This document shows, one piece after another, positions 1-9,263 of a stretch of DNA of 64,000 nt (its first letter is position 1; each line of letters begins with the position of its first letter). The stretch is from Oleidesulfovibrio sp964593925 (GTDB lineage Bacteria > Desulfobacterota > Desulfovibrionia > Desulfovibrionales > Desulfovibrionaceae). The notes under the pieces were generated by a model. The model worked only from the letters and a program-made list of their open reading frames with translations. It did no database searches and had not been told where the DNA came from. Where the stretch lies: the NCBI GenBank assembly GCA_964593925.1, contig CAZQKM010000007.1, positions 28,058-92,057 of the forward strand, in the 5' to 3' direction. The position numbers were made by a program, and so were the translations under genes.

Positions 1-1
1 G

Positions 2-682
2 CGTACCATAGGTGTTGCGCGATTTGTGCATATTTCCACTGATGAAGTTTACGGCTCTCTGTCCCCGCAGGCTCATCCATTTACTGAGGCGCACCCCCTG
101 CTGCCCAACAGTCCCTATTCCGCATCCAAAGCCGGTGCGGACCTCATGGTGCGCGCCTTTGTTGAGACATACGATTTTCCGGCCATTATCACCAGATGTT
201 CCAATAACTACGGTCCTTATCAATTTCCAGAAAAGCTTATTCCGCTCATGCTGAGCAATGCCTGGGAAGAAAACCCCCTGCCCGTGTATGGTGACGGCGA
301 AAACATTCGCGACTGGATTCATGTGCTGGATCATTGCCGGGGAATTGATCTGGCCTTACGCAAGGGGACAGACGGTGCCATCTATAACTTTGGCGGTAAC
401 GCTGAGCGCAGTAACCTCGCTGTTGTCCGAGACATTCTGCGCCTCACAGGCAAGCCGCACACTCTGATCCGCTTTGTAAAAGACAGGCCCGGCCATGACA
501 GGCGCTACGCCATGGACTACTCACTGGCTCGCCGAGAGCTCGGGTATGAACCCGCCCATAATTTTGAAACCGGTCTTGCCCATACTATTGCGTGGTATGA
601 GGACCACAGAGACTGGGTAAAAAGTGTCACCAGCGGCACATACAGACAGTTCATGTCTCACTGGTATGGAGAACGCCTATGA
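2..682 (+). CDS. rfbB: dTDP-glucose 4,6-dehydratase, 5' end cut by window
   Basis: NAD-dependent short-chain dehydrogenase/reductase that turns dTDP-glucose into dTDP-4-keto-6-deoxyglucose for rhamnose synthesis. The frame is open from base 2, so the NAD-binding N-terminus lies upstream of the window. Visible are the catalytic segment HISTDEVYGSL, the Tyr/Lys motif YSASKAG, the downstream NNYGPYQFPEKLIP block and the substrate-site RDWIHVLDH segment, all characteristic of RmlB. Its stop overlaps the start of the next gene (ATGA), so the two are translationally coupled in an O-antigen or LPS sugar operon. Confident family assignment. Confidence 0.93.
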   Translation, partial: RTIGVARFVHISTDEVYGSLSPQAHPFTEAHPLLPNSPYSASKAGADLMVRAFVETYDFPAIITRCSNNYGPYQFPEKLIPLMLSNAWEENPLPVYGDGENIRDWIHVLDHCRGIDLALRKGTDGAIYNFGGNAERSNLAVVRDILRLTGKPHTLIRFVKDRPGHDRRYAMDYSLARRELGYEPAHNFETGLAHTIAWYEDHRDWVKSVTSGTYRQFMSHWYGERL

Positions 683-1566
683 GCCCCCCAAAAGCACTTG
701 TACTAGGTGGCCGCACCGGCCTGCTTGGCCAAGCCCTTGTGGCAGAACTTGAACAAGCCCAGTGGCATGTGGAAGCGCACGGCAGGCAGGATGTCGATAT
801 TTTTGATTCACCCTCGCTGGAAGCCTACATCACCTGGCATAAACCCGATGTACTCTTTAACACATTGGCTTATACCCAGGTGGACAAGGCAGAAGACGAC
901 ACCAGCGCGGCCTTGCGCCTGAACAAAGCCCTGCCTGTTGCGCTGGGCCGCATTGCCCGCGCCACCCGGATACATCTGGTGCATTACAGCACCGACTTTG
1001 TGTTCAAGGGAGACAAACGCACCCCGTATACAGAAGAAGACACACCAGCCCCCCAAAGTGTGTATGGTATAACCAAGCTTGCTGGCGAAGAAGCGCTTTT
1101 GCAAATGGATATTTCTCAGTTAACCATTATCCGTACCGCATGGTTGTTCGGCCCCGGCAAGGGAAACTTTGTACAGACCATTCTCAATTTATGCACCTCC
1201 CGGCAAGAAATTACCGTGGTCCATGACCAGACTGGTTCTCCCACATATACCCCTGACCTGGCGCATAATACGCGCCTGTTGCTTGAAAAAAACGCCACAG
1301 GACTTTTTCATCTTACAGGTAGTGGACAAGCCACCTGGTGTGAACTTGCAGCAGAAGCTGTCTCGCTGGCACAACTGGATTGCCGCGTACGCCCCATACC
1401 ATCTGCCCAATACCCACAAAAAGCCCCACGGCCTGTCTACTCTGTACTGGATAATACACTCTTTACCGATATAACAGGCGTAAAACCCAGGCCATGGATT
1501 CAGGCACTACGCGACTATATCTTTCAGCACGCGCCAAAACCTGCGCCCCCTTCTGTCAAGGGCTGA
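679..1566 (+). CDS. rfbD: dTDP-4-dehydrorhamnose reductase
   Basis: NAD(P)H-dependent reductase for the last step of dTDP-L-rhamnose synthesis. The 295 residues begin with a Rossmann nucleotide loop (LGGRTGLLGQAL), followed by STDFVFKGDKRTPYTEEDTP and the catalytic YGITKLAGEE motif, as expected for RmlD. The N-terminus is not methionine-rich or extended, and the ATG overlaps the rfbB stop by 4 bases. With rfbB upstream this gives the ends of the rhamnose pathway; rfbA and rfbC are not in the window and may lie upstream of it. Confidence 0.93.
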   Translation: MSPPKALVLGGRTGLLGQALVAELEQAQWHVEAHGRQDVDIFDSPSLEAYITWHKPDVLFNTLAYTQVDKAEDDTSAALRLNKALPVALGRIARATRIHLVHYSTDFVFKGDKRTPYTEEDTPAPQSVYGITKLAGEEALLQMDISQLTIIRTAWLFGPGKGNFVQTILNLCTSRQEITVVHDQTGSPTYTPDLAHNTRLLLEKNATGLFHLTGSGQATWCELAAEAVSLAQLDCRVRPIPSAQYPQKAPRPVYSVLDNTLFTDITGVKPRPWIQALRDYIFQHAPKPAPPSVKG

Positions 1567-1624
1567 GCCGGCTAACTTTTACCAGAAATCCACCATTGGG
1601 ATATACTGTACAAGGAACAGCTCC

Positions 1625-2587
1625 ATGTGCCCCTATGCCATATCGTATATTAAAAAAATCTTTACGGATGCGCTCGCTGTCACTTTTGATTTGTACAAGG
1701 TGATGATCCCTGTCATCCTGGCTGTAAAAATACTAAGCGAGCTTGGGCTGGTTAAATACCTTGCCCTGCCCCTTGAGCCGTTCATGAGCCTTGTGGGTCT
1801 GCCTGCCGAGCTGGGCATTGTCTGGGCCACGGCCATTCTGGTGAATATTTACAGTGGCATCATTGTCTATGCTGCCATTTTTCCCACCCTGGAGCCCCTT
1901 TCCGTGGCGCAGGTATCCGTATTGGCCACCATGATTCTGGTCGCCCATAACCTGCTTGTAGAGTGCAAAATTGCCCAGCGTTGCGGAGCAAGCTTCATCG
2001 GACAGTTTTTGCTGCGTATGCTGGCTGCTCTGCTCTTTGGTTGGATACTCTCCGTATGCTTCAGCCTGACAGCCACAATGCAGGAACCGGCCCACCTCAT
2101 TTGGCAACCCGAGCAGGCGCCTGCCAACCTGCTCGCCTGGGCAGCGGGGCAGGTAGAAACACTTTTTTACCTGTTTTGGGTAATCCTGGCACTCATGGCT
2201 CTCATGCGGCTGCTTGATGCAACAGGAATCACAGGCAGACTTAATGCCCTGCTCAAGCCTGTGCTGCGTCTTCTCGGCATCGGCGAAAGTGCTGCAACCA
2301 TCACTGTCATCGGACTTTCCATGGGCATTGCATACGGTGGTGGTCTTATCATTCATGAAGCACGCTCTGGAGCGGTGCCTCCCAAAGATATCTTTGCCTC
2401 ACTTTCGCTGATGGGATTTTCCCACGCGCTCATCGAGGATACCTTGCTCATGCTGCTTATCGGTGCCCATATGGTTGCCACACTGTGGGGCAGGTTGTTG
2501 CTTTCACTGCTGGCCGTGGCACTGCTGATGCGTCTGTATAACCATCTGCCGACCAGCCGTATCTTTCGTCGACCACAAAAGACATAA
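1625..2587 (+). CDS. Nucleoside-recognition (Gate) domain membrane protein
   Basis: A 320-residue polytopic inner-membrane protein with about eight hydrophobic helices. The block VIYSGIIVYAAIFP-like near residues 70-85 and the later GLSMGIAYGGGLIIHEA segment look like the Gate/nucleoside-recognition fold also found in spore maturation proteins and nucleoside transporters. A short AAGGA sits about 10 bases before the ATG. It is 3 bases upstream of lpxB and probably cotranscribed with it. The transported substrate is unknown; the family name alone does not prove nucleoside transport. Confidence 0.7.
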   Translation: MCPYAISYIKKIFTDALAVTFDLYKVMIPVILAVKILSELGLVKYLALPLEPFMSLVGLPAELGIVWATAILVNIYSGIIVYAAIFPTLEPLSVAQVSVLATMILVAHNLLVECKIAQRCGASFIGQFLLRMLAALLFGWILSVCFSLTATMQEPAHLIWQPEQAPANLLAWAAGQVETLFYLFWVILALMALMRLLDATGITGRLNALLKPVLRLLGIGESAATITVIGLSMGIAYGGGLIIHEARSGAVPPKDIFASLSLMGFSHALIEDTLLMLLIGAHMVATLWGRLLLSLLAVALLMRLYNHLPTSRIFRRPQKT

Positions 2588-2590
2588 ATT

Positions 2591-3712
2591 ATGACCAAAG
2601 GTAACAGATTACTATGGATCAGTGCTGCTGAAATGTCCGGTGACATGCATGCAGCAAATCTGGTACGTGCATTACAGCAAAAAGATTCTCGACTGCGCTT
2701 TGCAGGCGTAGGCGGTCCTGATTTGCGTGCAACGGGCTTTGAATATGTTTTTCAGGTAGAGCAACTGTCTGTCATGGGTCTTACCGAAGTTTTCACCCAT
2801 CTGCCACGCATTATCGGTATACTCAAGCAGGTTCAGCAGGAGCTTGTCCGCAAAAGGCCAACTGCCGTGGTCCTGGTGGACGCCCCGTCATTCAACTTTC
2901 GTGTTGCCCGTTATGCCAAAGAGCTGGGCATTCCCGTGTATTATTATATCAGCCCCAAAATATGGGCATGGCGTACTGGCAGAGTCAAATTCATCCGTGA
3001 ACACGTTGACCGGGTCATCAGCATTCTGCCCTTTGAGGTTGACTTTTATGCCCGCCACAACATGCACATTGACTACGTGGGCAATCCACTCATGGACATG
3101 ATTGACTGGCAGACCATTGACCACATCACCCCTGTGCCAGAACGTATCGGTCTGCTGCCAGGGAGCCGCAAAAAAGAAATTACCACCCTGATGCCTCGCT
3201 TTGCCGCTGCAGCAACACGGATGCACCAACAATGCCCTGATCTTGCCTTTCACTGTGTATGTGCACCAGGGGTGCAAGCAGATACCTTGCGCCAGCTCTG
3301 GAACACATCCGTACCACTGACAATCCACGGCCCCAAAGAACGGTATGCATTAATGAAAAGCTGTAACATGCTTTTTGCTGCCTCGGGCACGGCAACTCTT
3401 GAGTCCGCCCTTATAGGTACTCCCACGCTGGTTACGTACAAGGTTTCGCCCTTGTCGTACGCCGTAGGCGCACGTTTGATCAAAGTACCCTTTGTAAGTC
3501 TGCCCAATCTGATTATGGGACGCGAAATATTTCCTGAATTACTGCAAAACAGCGCACACGGTGCCACCATTGCGGCACATGCACTCCACTGGCTACAGAC
3601 CCCGGAAGTTACGGCTCACATACGCAATGAGCTTAAAACCTTACGCGGCATGCTGGGCAAGCCGGGCGCTGCATCCCGCGCGGCAGACACCATTCTACAG
3701 GCCTTGGCATGA
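2591..3712 (+). CDS. lpxB: Lipid-A-disaccharide synthase
   Basis: Family GT19 transferase that joins UDP-2,3-diacylglucosamine and lipid X to make the lipid A disaccharide at the inner face of the inner membrane. The 373-residue length is normal for LpxB. Diagnostic segments are the N-terminal SAAEMSGDMHAANL, the VDAPSFNFRVA motif, YYISPKIWAW and the C-terminal SGTATLESALIGTPTLVTYK donor site. It follows the nucleoside-recognition gene by 3 bases. This marks the organism as an LPS-making Gram-negative. Confidence 0.95.
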   Translation: MTKGNRLLWISAAEMSGDMHAANLVRALQQKDSRLRFAGVGGPDLRATGFEYVFQVEQLSVMGLTEVFTHLPRIIGILKQVQQELVRKRPTAVVLVDAPSFNFRVARYAKELGIPVYYYISPKIWAWRTGRVKFIREHVDRVISILPFEVDFYARHNMHIDYVGNPLMDMIDWQTIDHITPVPERIGLLPGSRKKEITTLMPRFAAAATRMHQQCPDLAFHCVCAPGVQADTLRQLWNTSVPLTIHGPKERYALMKSCNMLFAASGTATLESALIGTPTLVTYKVSPLSYAVGARLIKVPFVSLPNLIMGREIFPELLQNSAHGATIAAHALHWLQTPEVTAHIRNELKTLRGMLGKPGAASRAADTILQALA

Positions 3713-3806
3713 TATCAAAACATTTTTGGCCCTAGCAAACATCTCTGCTACTTTTTTTGCCAGCTGCCGTACTAGATCGATCAAAATCCTTACACTACCA
3801 AACCCA

Positions 3807-4793
3807 TCAATACCGTTGGTTTCGGTGCCAGCGCCATGCGCTTTCAATAATCTGCTCCATATCCGTGTACCTGGGAGCCCACCCAAGCTCTTTGCGGGCA
3901 CGTGCCGCATCCGCGACCAATATGGGTGGATCTCCGGCCCTACGCCCCAGCACACTGTGCGCAATCTTCTTACCGGTCACACGTACTGCTGCTTCCAAAA
4001 CCTGCCGCACAGAAAAACCATTACCATTCCCTAGATTAAACACATGCGCCCCTTCATTTCGCGGCATGAATTCCAGTGCCGCAAGATGCGCGCCACAAAG
4101 ATCCGTCACATGAATATAATCGCGCACACATGTTCCGTCAGGCGTTGGGTAGTCATCGCCAAACAGGTGCAGCTCCTTGTTTTTTCCAAGTGCAGTCAAC
4201 AGGATATTAGGTATGAGGTGTGTTTCAGGAGTATGCGATTCACCAATATCGCCCTGCTCATCTGCCCCGGCTGCATTGAAATATCGCAATGCCACCGAAC
4301 GTATGCCGTATGCCGACGCATAATCATGCAAAAGCGTTTCTACCATGTGCTTGGTACGGCCATAGGGATTTACTGGCGCACAGGGGTGCGCTTCGCTAAT
4401 TCGGTCGGCTGCGGGATTACCGTATACTGCCGCTGTGCTGGAAAAAACAAGACACCCCACCCCAGAGGTGCGCATGGCCTCAAGTAAATTATAAGACCCT
4501 GTCACATTATTTTTGTAGTATATCGAAGGGTTGGCAACAGATTCTCCCACCAGACTTTTTGCAGAAAAATGCATCACCGCATCAAAAGAATGCTGTGCAA
4601 AAACTTGTTGCAGCACCTGAATATCCAGCAGATCTCCACGGATACACTCCACCCCTGCTACAGCCTCTGGATGTCCTGTAGATACATTATCGAACACGAT
4701 AACCTGATACCCGACATGGCGCAGCGTACGTACCATATGCGAACCAATATAACCTGCTCCGCCACACACAAGAATCTTCGGGGAGTCCGCCAT
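3807..4793 (-). CDS. galE: UDP-glucose 4-epimerase
   Basis: SDR-family epimerase interconverting UDP-glucose and UDP-galactose, supplying galactose for surface polysaccharide. The protein of 328 residues starts with the NAD loop GGAGYIGSH, has FSSTAAVYG and the catalytic YGRTK pair, and the GalE signature RYFNAAGAD. AAGGAG precedes the ATG on the minus strand. It is convergent with lpxB; no clear terminator is visible in the 94 bases between them. Confidence 0.95.
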   Translation of the reverse strand: MADSPKILVCGGAGYIGSHMVRTLRHVGYQVIVFDNVSTGHPEAVAGVECIRGDLLDIQVLQQVFAQHSFDAVMHFSAKSLVGESVANPSIYYKNNVTGSYNLLEAMRTSGVGCLVFSSTAAVYGNPAADRISEAHPCAPVNPYGRTKHMVETLLHDYASAYGIRSVALRYFNAAGADEQGDIGESHTPETHLIPNILLTALGKNKELHLFGDDYPTPDGTCVRDYIHVTDLCGAHLAALEFMPRNEGAHVFNLGNGNGFSVRQVLEAAVRVTGKKIAHSVLGRRAGDPPILVADAARARKELGWAPRYTDMEQIIESAWRWHRNQRY

Positions 4794-5330
4794 TTCATGA
4801 TCTCCTTAGCCTCTGTCTAATCAACACAGCATACACGTTGGAGTGTCTGATATGTAAAACGTGCTCGATCCACTCTACCCGCGGCTACCATATTTCACTC
4901 CCCTTAACAACGCACCCAGGATACGACGAATCAGTGCAGCTCACAGAGATGCCCCTCACTACCCATACGATATTACTTGTGTAGGCCAAATTCGGCAGGT
5001 TTGGTACAGATCAAAAAATATACCGGATACCTTTTTAAAAAACAGACCTGCCTGGGTTGTGTCATGTGGCTTTTTTGTACTACACGACATACTCGTGTGC
5101 GTGTGCACAGCAGCCCCTTGGGAGTCTTGAGGTATAACCAGTTTTCTGATTTTCTGACAAAAGGCTGTCTGTCAAGCGTCTTGCGACATTTGGCAAAGGA
5201 TGTTGAATAGTTACCAGCTTGCCCCCATACAAAAGGCGTGCCAGTTCTTTGAAGTGTCCCCATGGTTCAGTAGCTTTGAACATACCACACTTCGCGCAGA
5301 AACTTACTGATAGAGTTGGATATACCTGCG
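4794..5330. other. Intergenic region without recognisable gene
   Basis: 537 bases between the divergent galE and HPt genes. The short open frames on both strands have no ribosome binding site or recognisable domain. It must hold the promoters of both genes, but no convincing -35/-10 pair or RNA structure could be identified by eye. Confidence 0.5.
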
Positions 5331-5660
5331 ATGAGTTGTATAGATTATACTCAATTACATTCACGATACGAAGATGATGAAATCATCAAAACAATGTTGT
5401 CCATCTTTGCCAGTGATTTTGATGCACGGCTGGAAAAAATGGCAAAATTGTATGAAAGCAGGAACCATGCTGAGCTGTACAAGGCTGCCCATGCACTGAA
5501 GGGAGCATCAAGTACTGTGGCCGCCGAAACGCTCAGGAGCTATGCAGAGGCTTTGGAACAGGCCGCAGCTACAAAAGCGGCATCTTTGGATACCGCTTGG
5601 GAGCAGGTTGCAAAAGAAGCCACGCGTTTGAGCGCTGAGTTGCAAAATTTTTTACGCTGA
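5331..5660 (+). CDS. Stand-alone HPt (histidine phosphotransfer) protein
   Basis: A 109-residue protein made of one four-helix HPt domain. The phosphoacceptor histidine is in AAHALKGASSTVAAETL (near residue 51), which matches the HPt consensus HxLKG(S/A). Such proteins relay phosphate between hybrid histidine kinases and response regulators. No kinase or regulator lies next to it, so its partners are elsewhere. ATG 5331 is preferred; an in-frame TTG at 5316 would add five residues, and neither start has a strong ribosome binding site. Confidence 0.82.
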   Translation: MSCIDYTQLHSRYEDDEIIKTMLSIFASDFDARLEKMAKLYESRNHAELYKAAHALKGASSTVAAETLRSYAEALEQAAATKAASLDTAWEQVAKEATRLSAELQNFLR

Positions 5661-6032
5661 CAGCCTACTCAATGTCCTGTACCTGCCCCCGATCCATAAA
5701 AGCACTACGCATGACCTCTTGCCATGCTTCCGCAAGACTGTCTTCTCTCTTGAAGCCATGCTTCGGAACAAACAGCTAAAAAAAGAAACCAACCTGCCTT
5801 GCCGGCTTACGAGCTTTCTAAAAGCAACATTTGTTTTTTCTATGAGATACATTGCCCCCCTGACAGATCCACGCAAATCAAGGGCTGGGGCATAATACCC
5901 ATTTCAAAACAGGAACAAAGCGTGACAAAAAATCAAATATACTGCCCTGCTTGCCTTTATACAAGAGTGATGGTATTGAATATGCGCTTTCAGGTATGGT
6001 AACCTCATACAGGTAGCAATGTTGTGTGATGT
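5661..6032. other. Intergenic region before tRNA-Leu
   Basis: 372 bases with no protein-like open frame on either strand. It presumably carries the tRNA promoter near its right end, but the -35/-10 assignment is ambiguous by eye. Confidence 0.45.
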
Positions 6033-6117
6033 GCGAGAGTGGCGGAATTGGTAGACGCACTGGATTTAGGATCCAGCGCCTTTGCGCGTAGGAGTTCAAG
6101 TCTCCTCTCTCGTACCA
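6033..6117 (+). tRNA. tRNA-Leu (anticodon UAG)
   Basis: A complete class II tRNA. Acceptor arms GCGAGAG (6033-6039) and CTCTCGT (6107-6113) pair with one terminal G-U. The D-arm segment GGCGGAATTGGTAGACGCA is typical of tRNA-Leu. The anticodon stem CTGGA/TCCAG encloses loop TTTAGGA, giving anticodon TAG, which reads CUA codons. A long variable arm follows, then the T-arm GGAGTTCAAGTCTCC and an encoded CCA end. Confidence 0.96.
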
Positions 6118-6136
6118 TCAACCCCCAAAACCCAAG

Positions 6137-6177
6137 AATATCCGCAAAAGCGATGGCTGAAGCGGATATTTTTATTT
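6137..6177 (+). terminator. Rho-independent terminator after tRNA-Leu
   Basis: Nine-base inverted repeat AATATCCGC (6137-6145) and GCGGATATT (6162-6170) followed by a T-rich tract (TTTATTT). It lies 20 bases after the tRNA CCA end, so it probably ends the tRNA transcript. The remaining bases up to 6442 hold nothing recognisable. Confidence 0.75.
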
Positions 6178-6442
6178 CTTCTCCGGGCATGGCAATTACC
6201 CGGCTCTTTCCAAGGCAGAATGACAACATCGTTGTCCTTGCCCGTACAGTACGTTTCTGCGTACGTAGCAATTTTCAAAATTCCCAAAATCGTACGTCCG
6301 CCACTCTGCTTCCATATGCTATTTTTTTGACATGCCCTGCCCCCATCAGCCAGTCACCCCATATAGCCTTTACAACATCCTTGTATCTTTACAGAAAAAA
6401 AAGAAACATCCTGATCGGCAAGCTTTTTGCTAATCAGTCCTC

Positions 6443-8239
6443 ATGAGCAACACAACATTTTTTACCCAGAACATGCAGGCAATGGCCGCCACGTGCCGCC
6501 CCGCAGCTCAGTGGCTGGAGCAGCTGGCTCCTGATATTGCATCCCTGCTCGCGCGTATGGGAAAAAACAGGTGGGATATGGTTGACCTGCAACTACCTCA
6601 GGGGGAGTACTTGTTTGATGCACTCCCCCCTAGCCTATGTTATAAAGACTGGATTCCTCCTGCATCCCACAGCAAAGACTCCGGTCCCGGCAGTGACAGA
6701 AACAACCTGGCCCGCAGTGCCACAGTGGTTGTGGGCTGTAATATCGGGTATGGCTTGATCCATCTTCTCAATAATACCCCACACTCCCATAAGATACTGC
6801 TCATGGAGCCTGACGCGGCCATGCTGGCCCTGTGTCTGTCGCAGTCCGACTTCAGCCCATATCTTGTATCGGGCAAGCTCACCGTACTTGTCCCGGATCG
6901 TATAGTGGCCCACCAGGTGATCCGAAGGCTGGATATTCAGTACCTGTTTGGCAGTATACATATGTGTGCGGACTTGCCCAGCAGACAACTGTCTCATCAA
7001 TACGCCACCTGGACAGCTATTTTGCAGGGCATGCTCGACAGCTTTGCCCTCGAAATGGCCACGTTACGCAATGTGCAGGATACCATGCTTGCCAATGAGC
7101 TTGACAATTTTCGCAATGCCCTGCGCAACGGTAGCCTGAACCCGCTCAAAAATATGCTGGCAGGGCTTCCGGCGCTGGTGGTAGGTGCGGGCCCCTCGCT
7201 TGAAACCCATGGCCCGGATATTGCCGCAGCACAAACACAAGCAATTGTTGCCACCTCACTACAGGCCATGCCGGCATGCCAACGCATAGGGCTGACCCCG
7301 CATCTGTGCCTTGCCATTGACTGGGGTGAATCCATGATCTCGGTCTATGAACGCCTTGATCCGGAGTGGACAGCAAACATTCCGCTCATCTACTCCACGA
7401 AAGTCCGCAAGGAGGTTGTACAACGCTATCCGGGGCCTGCCATTCCCCTATGGACGGTAGGGGGATTGGGCACTTTTATCGGGGGCGCGGATGATCTGGT
7501 GCTGGAAGCGGGTAGCAACGTCAATGTGGCAATGGTTCGCCTGCTTCATTGGGCAGGAGTCCGCCGTTTTGCCTTGCTTGGCCAGGACCTGGGCTGGAAG
7601 GGAGACCGTAGCCATGCCCGCGGACACTTCACGACACGACTAAAAATATGCCAACCTGCACAAGATATGGCAGGTGCCCCCATACAGACCAACAACAAAT
7701 TTTTGTCCGCGGCGCGCGAATTGGAACAAGATTTTTGCAGTTTAAAAAATATCGAGGCCTTCAACATCTATGGCGGAGGACTGCCTATCAAAGGAACCAC
7801 AACCGTCACGCCGCAAGACATCCTCACCCGGGAAGTCCTCAACGCGCCCCCCGATGGACTGAATAAACTACGGCTGGGGCTACAGCAGGCTATGATCCCC
7901 TGTACCCAGCCTACGTGGGAACCACGCGAGGAGCAGTGGCGCACCTCACTGCGACATGTGCAGCGCAAGCTGGAAAAATTACTCCGCAAGCCCGCGAAAC
8001 ACCACGAAAGCATTACAGAAACCCTACGGCAGGTACATATGTTTCTACGCCAGGATCCGCTCTACTTACCCTATCTGTATAACGAAATTATGGATATTGC
8101 AGGGTTGGGTTTTGGAAGGCTGCGCTATAACCCGTCAGAAATCAACGTCTTTAAAGCCATTGCCAAACGTACCCTTGCAAAAATACGTCATATGGACAGC
8201 GTACTCTGCAATACCCCGCAGGGCTCTGCATACCCCTGA
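6443..8239 (+). CDS. Maf-family motility accessory factor (DUF115 glycosyltransferase)
   Basis: A 598-residue cytoplasmic protein. The central ALVVGAGPSLE segment (about residue 247) and the following ATSLQAMPACQRIGLTPHLCLAIDWGE block match the DUF115/MptE-like core of Maf proteins, which transfer nonulosonic acids such as pseudaminic or legionaminic acid to flagellin. The N-terminal GCNIGYGLIHLL and HKILLMEPDA segments resemble a nucleotide-binding fold. No flagellin or nonulosonic acid synthesis gene is adjacent, so the sugar and acceptor are inferred only from the family. The start is ATG 6443 with a weak ribosome binding site. Confidence 0.8.
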   Translation: MSNTTFFTQNMQAMAATCRPAAQWLEQLAPDIASLLARMGKNRWDMVDLQLPQGEYLFDALPPSLCYKDWIPPASHSKDSGPGSDRNNLARSATVVVGCNIGYGLIHLLNNTPHSHKILLMEPDAAMLALCLSQSDFSPYLVSGKLTVLVPDRIVAHQVIRRLDIQYLFGSIHMCADLPSRQLSHQYATWTAILQGMLDSFALEMATLRNVQDTMLANELDNFRNALRNGSLNPLKNMLAGLPALVVGAGPSLETHGPDIAAAQTQAIVATSLQAMPACQRIGLTPHLCLAIDWGESMISVYERLDPEWTANIPLIYSTKVRKEVVQRYPGPAIPLWTVGGLGTFIGGADDLVLEAGSNVNVAMVRLLHWAGVRRFALLGQDLGWKGDRSHARGHFTTRLKICQPAQDMAGAPIQTNNKFLSAARELEQDFCSLKNIEAFNIYGGGLPIKGTTTVTPQDILTREVLNAPPDGLNKLRLGLQQAMIPCTQPTWEPREEQWRTSLRHVQRKLEKLLRKPAKHHESITETLRQVHMFLRQDPLYLPYLYNEIMDIAGLGFGRLRYNPSEINVFKAIAKRTLAKIRHMDSVLCNTPQGSAYP

Positions 8240-8879
8240 GCGGCAGATCCACAAGAGCCACAGCAAATATCTGCTGTCATGCAACGAAACATCGCCTGCC
8301 TGCACATGCTCTTTGTAAGTGCTTGCAGCCGTAGTCCTATAATTTGCTATGTTGTAGTATTGTTCTGGACTGCCGCAAGGCTATCCACTCAAAAGTGGAA
8401 CAGGCTTTCCAGATGGATCGGACACTACCACCTTGCAACAGAAAGCCCCATGCTTACTGCTGCAAGGTACAATACGCTTAAACAAATGCGCATACACACC
8501 AAAATCAACTCCCACGTGGAGTGCTTCAATCACACATTACGCAGTACAACGCTGAAGGTCCGTATTTTTAGCAGTTCAGGCAGAGCAGACAACGCCGAGG
8601 GCAAGTGAATATGAGACACAGAGCAAAACACGTATACATCAGTGGGCAGTCTGCTCAAAAAATTTTTCCTCAAATATGTAAAAGCCCCGGTTCAAAACTG
8701 CACAACTCCCAAATGACGGTGTATACCCTTGCTGAAAAGTAAGGAACTGTTGTATATAAAATTGTTGCTTGTACAGGTCTTGCAATATTTTTCTTTCATT
8801 TTTAGTTTGATCCGCTCTTTTATCCATCAAGTAACAGCCTCTCCTTTATACCTCACACCTTCTGATGGAGGATACAGAC
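8240..8879. other. Intergenic region without recognisable gene
   Basis: 640 bases. Open frames here lack start signals and protein-like composition. The part just before the downstream thiamine-binding gene was checked for a TPP riboswitch and no convincing thi-box elements were found. Confidence 0.45.
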
Positions 8880-9194
8880 ATGACCGTCATGGCCGAACTT
8901 TCCATGTTTCCCATAACGCCCCATGGCAGCAGCCTCAGCCCGTATGTCGCCCGAGTTCTCCAGATTATCCAACAAAGTGGCCTGCCACATCAGCTTGGTC
9001 CCATGGGTACGGTTATTGAAGGAGAATGGAGCGAGGTTATGCAGTGTGTCTCTCACTGCTTCGCCAGTCTGGAGGCAGACTGTGACCGGGTATACATGAC
9101 GTTGAAGGTGGACTGGAAACGCGGCACAAGCCCGCGCATGGCACAAAAAACACAGTCAGTGCTCGGCAAGCTTTCTGTTCCAGAGCAAAACTGA
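8880..9194 (+). CDS. MTH1187-family thiamine-binding protein
   Basis: A 104-residue small protein of the YqgV/MTH1187 (DUF77) family, ferredoxin-like folds that bind thiamine or hydroxymethylpyrimidine. Matching features are the start AELSMFPITPHGSSLSPYVA, the GLPHQLGPMGTVIEGEW segment and the closing RVYMTLKVDWKRG strand. ATG 8880 is chosen because GGAGGA lies 7 bases upstream; an ATG at 8865 would overlap that site. It is monocistronic and convergent with the MATE gene. Confidence 0.82.
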   Translation: MTVMAELSMFPITPHGSSLSPYVARVLQIIQQSGLPHQLGPMGTVIEGEWSEVMQCVSHCFASLEADCDRVYMTLKVDWKRGTSPRMAQKTQSVLGKLSVPEQN

Positions 9195-9263
9195 AACCAG
9201 GCAGTGGCAGTTATCAACAATGCATCAAGTGTATTGGTACATACACCCCGGCACGATTCATCT

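Noticed and set aside
4973..5263. 96-codon minus-strand frame between galE and the HPt gene
   Set aside because: No ribosome binding site or domain; Cys/Arg-rich random-looking composition.
8279..8608. 109-codon open frame after the Maf gene
   Set aside because: No start signal, no homology recognised, and it lies in a region with stop-rich alternative frames.
8700..8879. Possible TPP riboswitch upstream of the thiamine-binding protein gene
   Set aside because: Only a vague similarity near the ribosome binding site; the conserved thi-box helices could not be traced.
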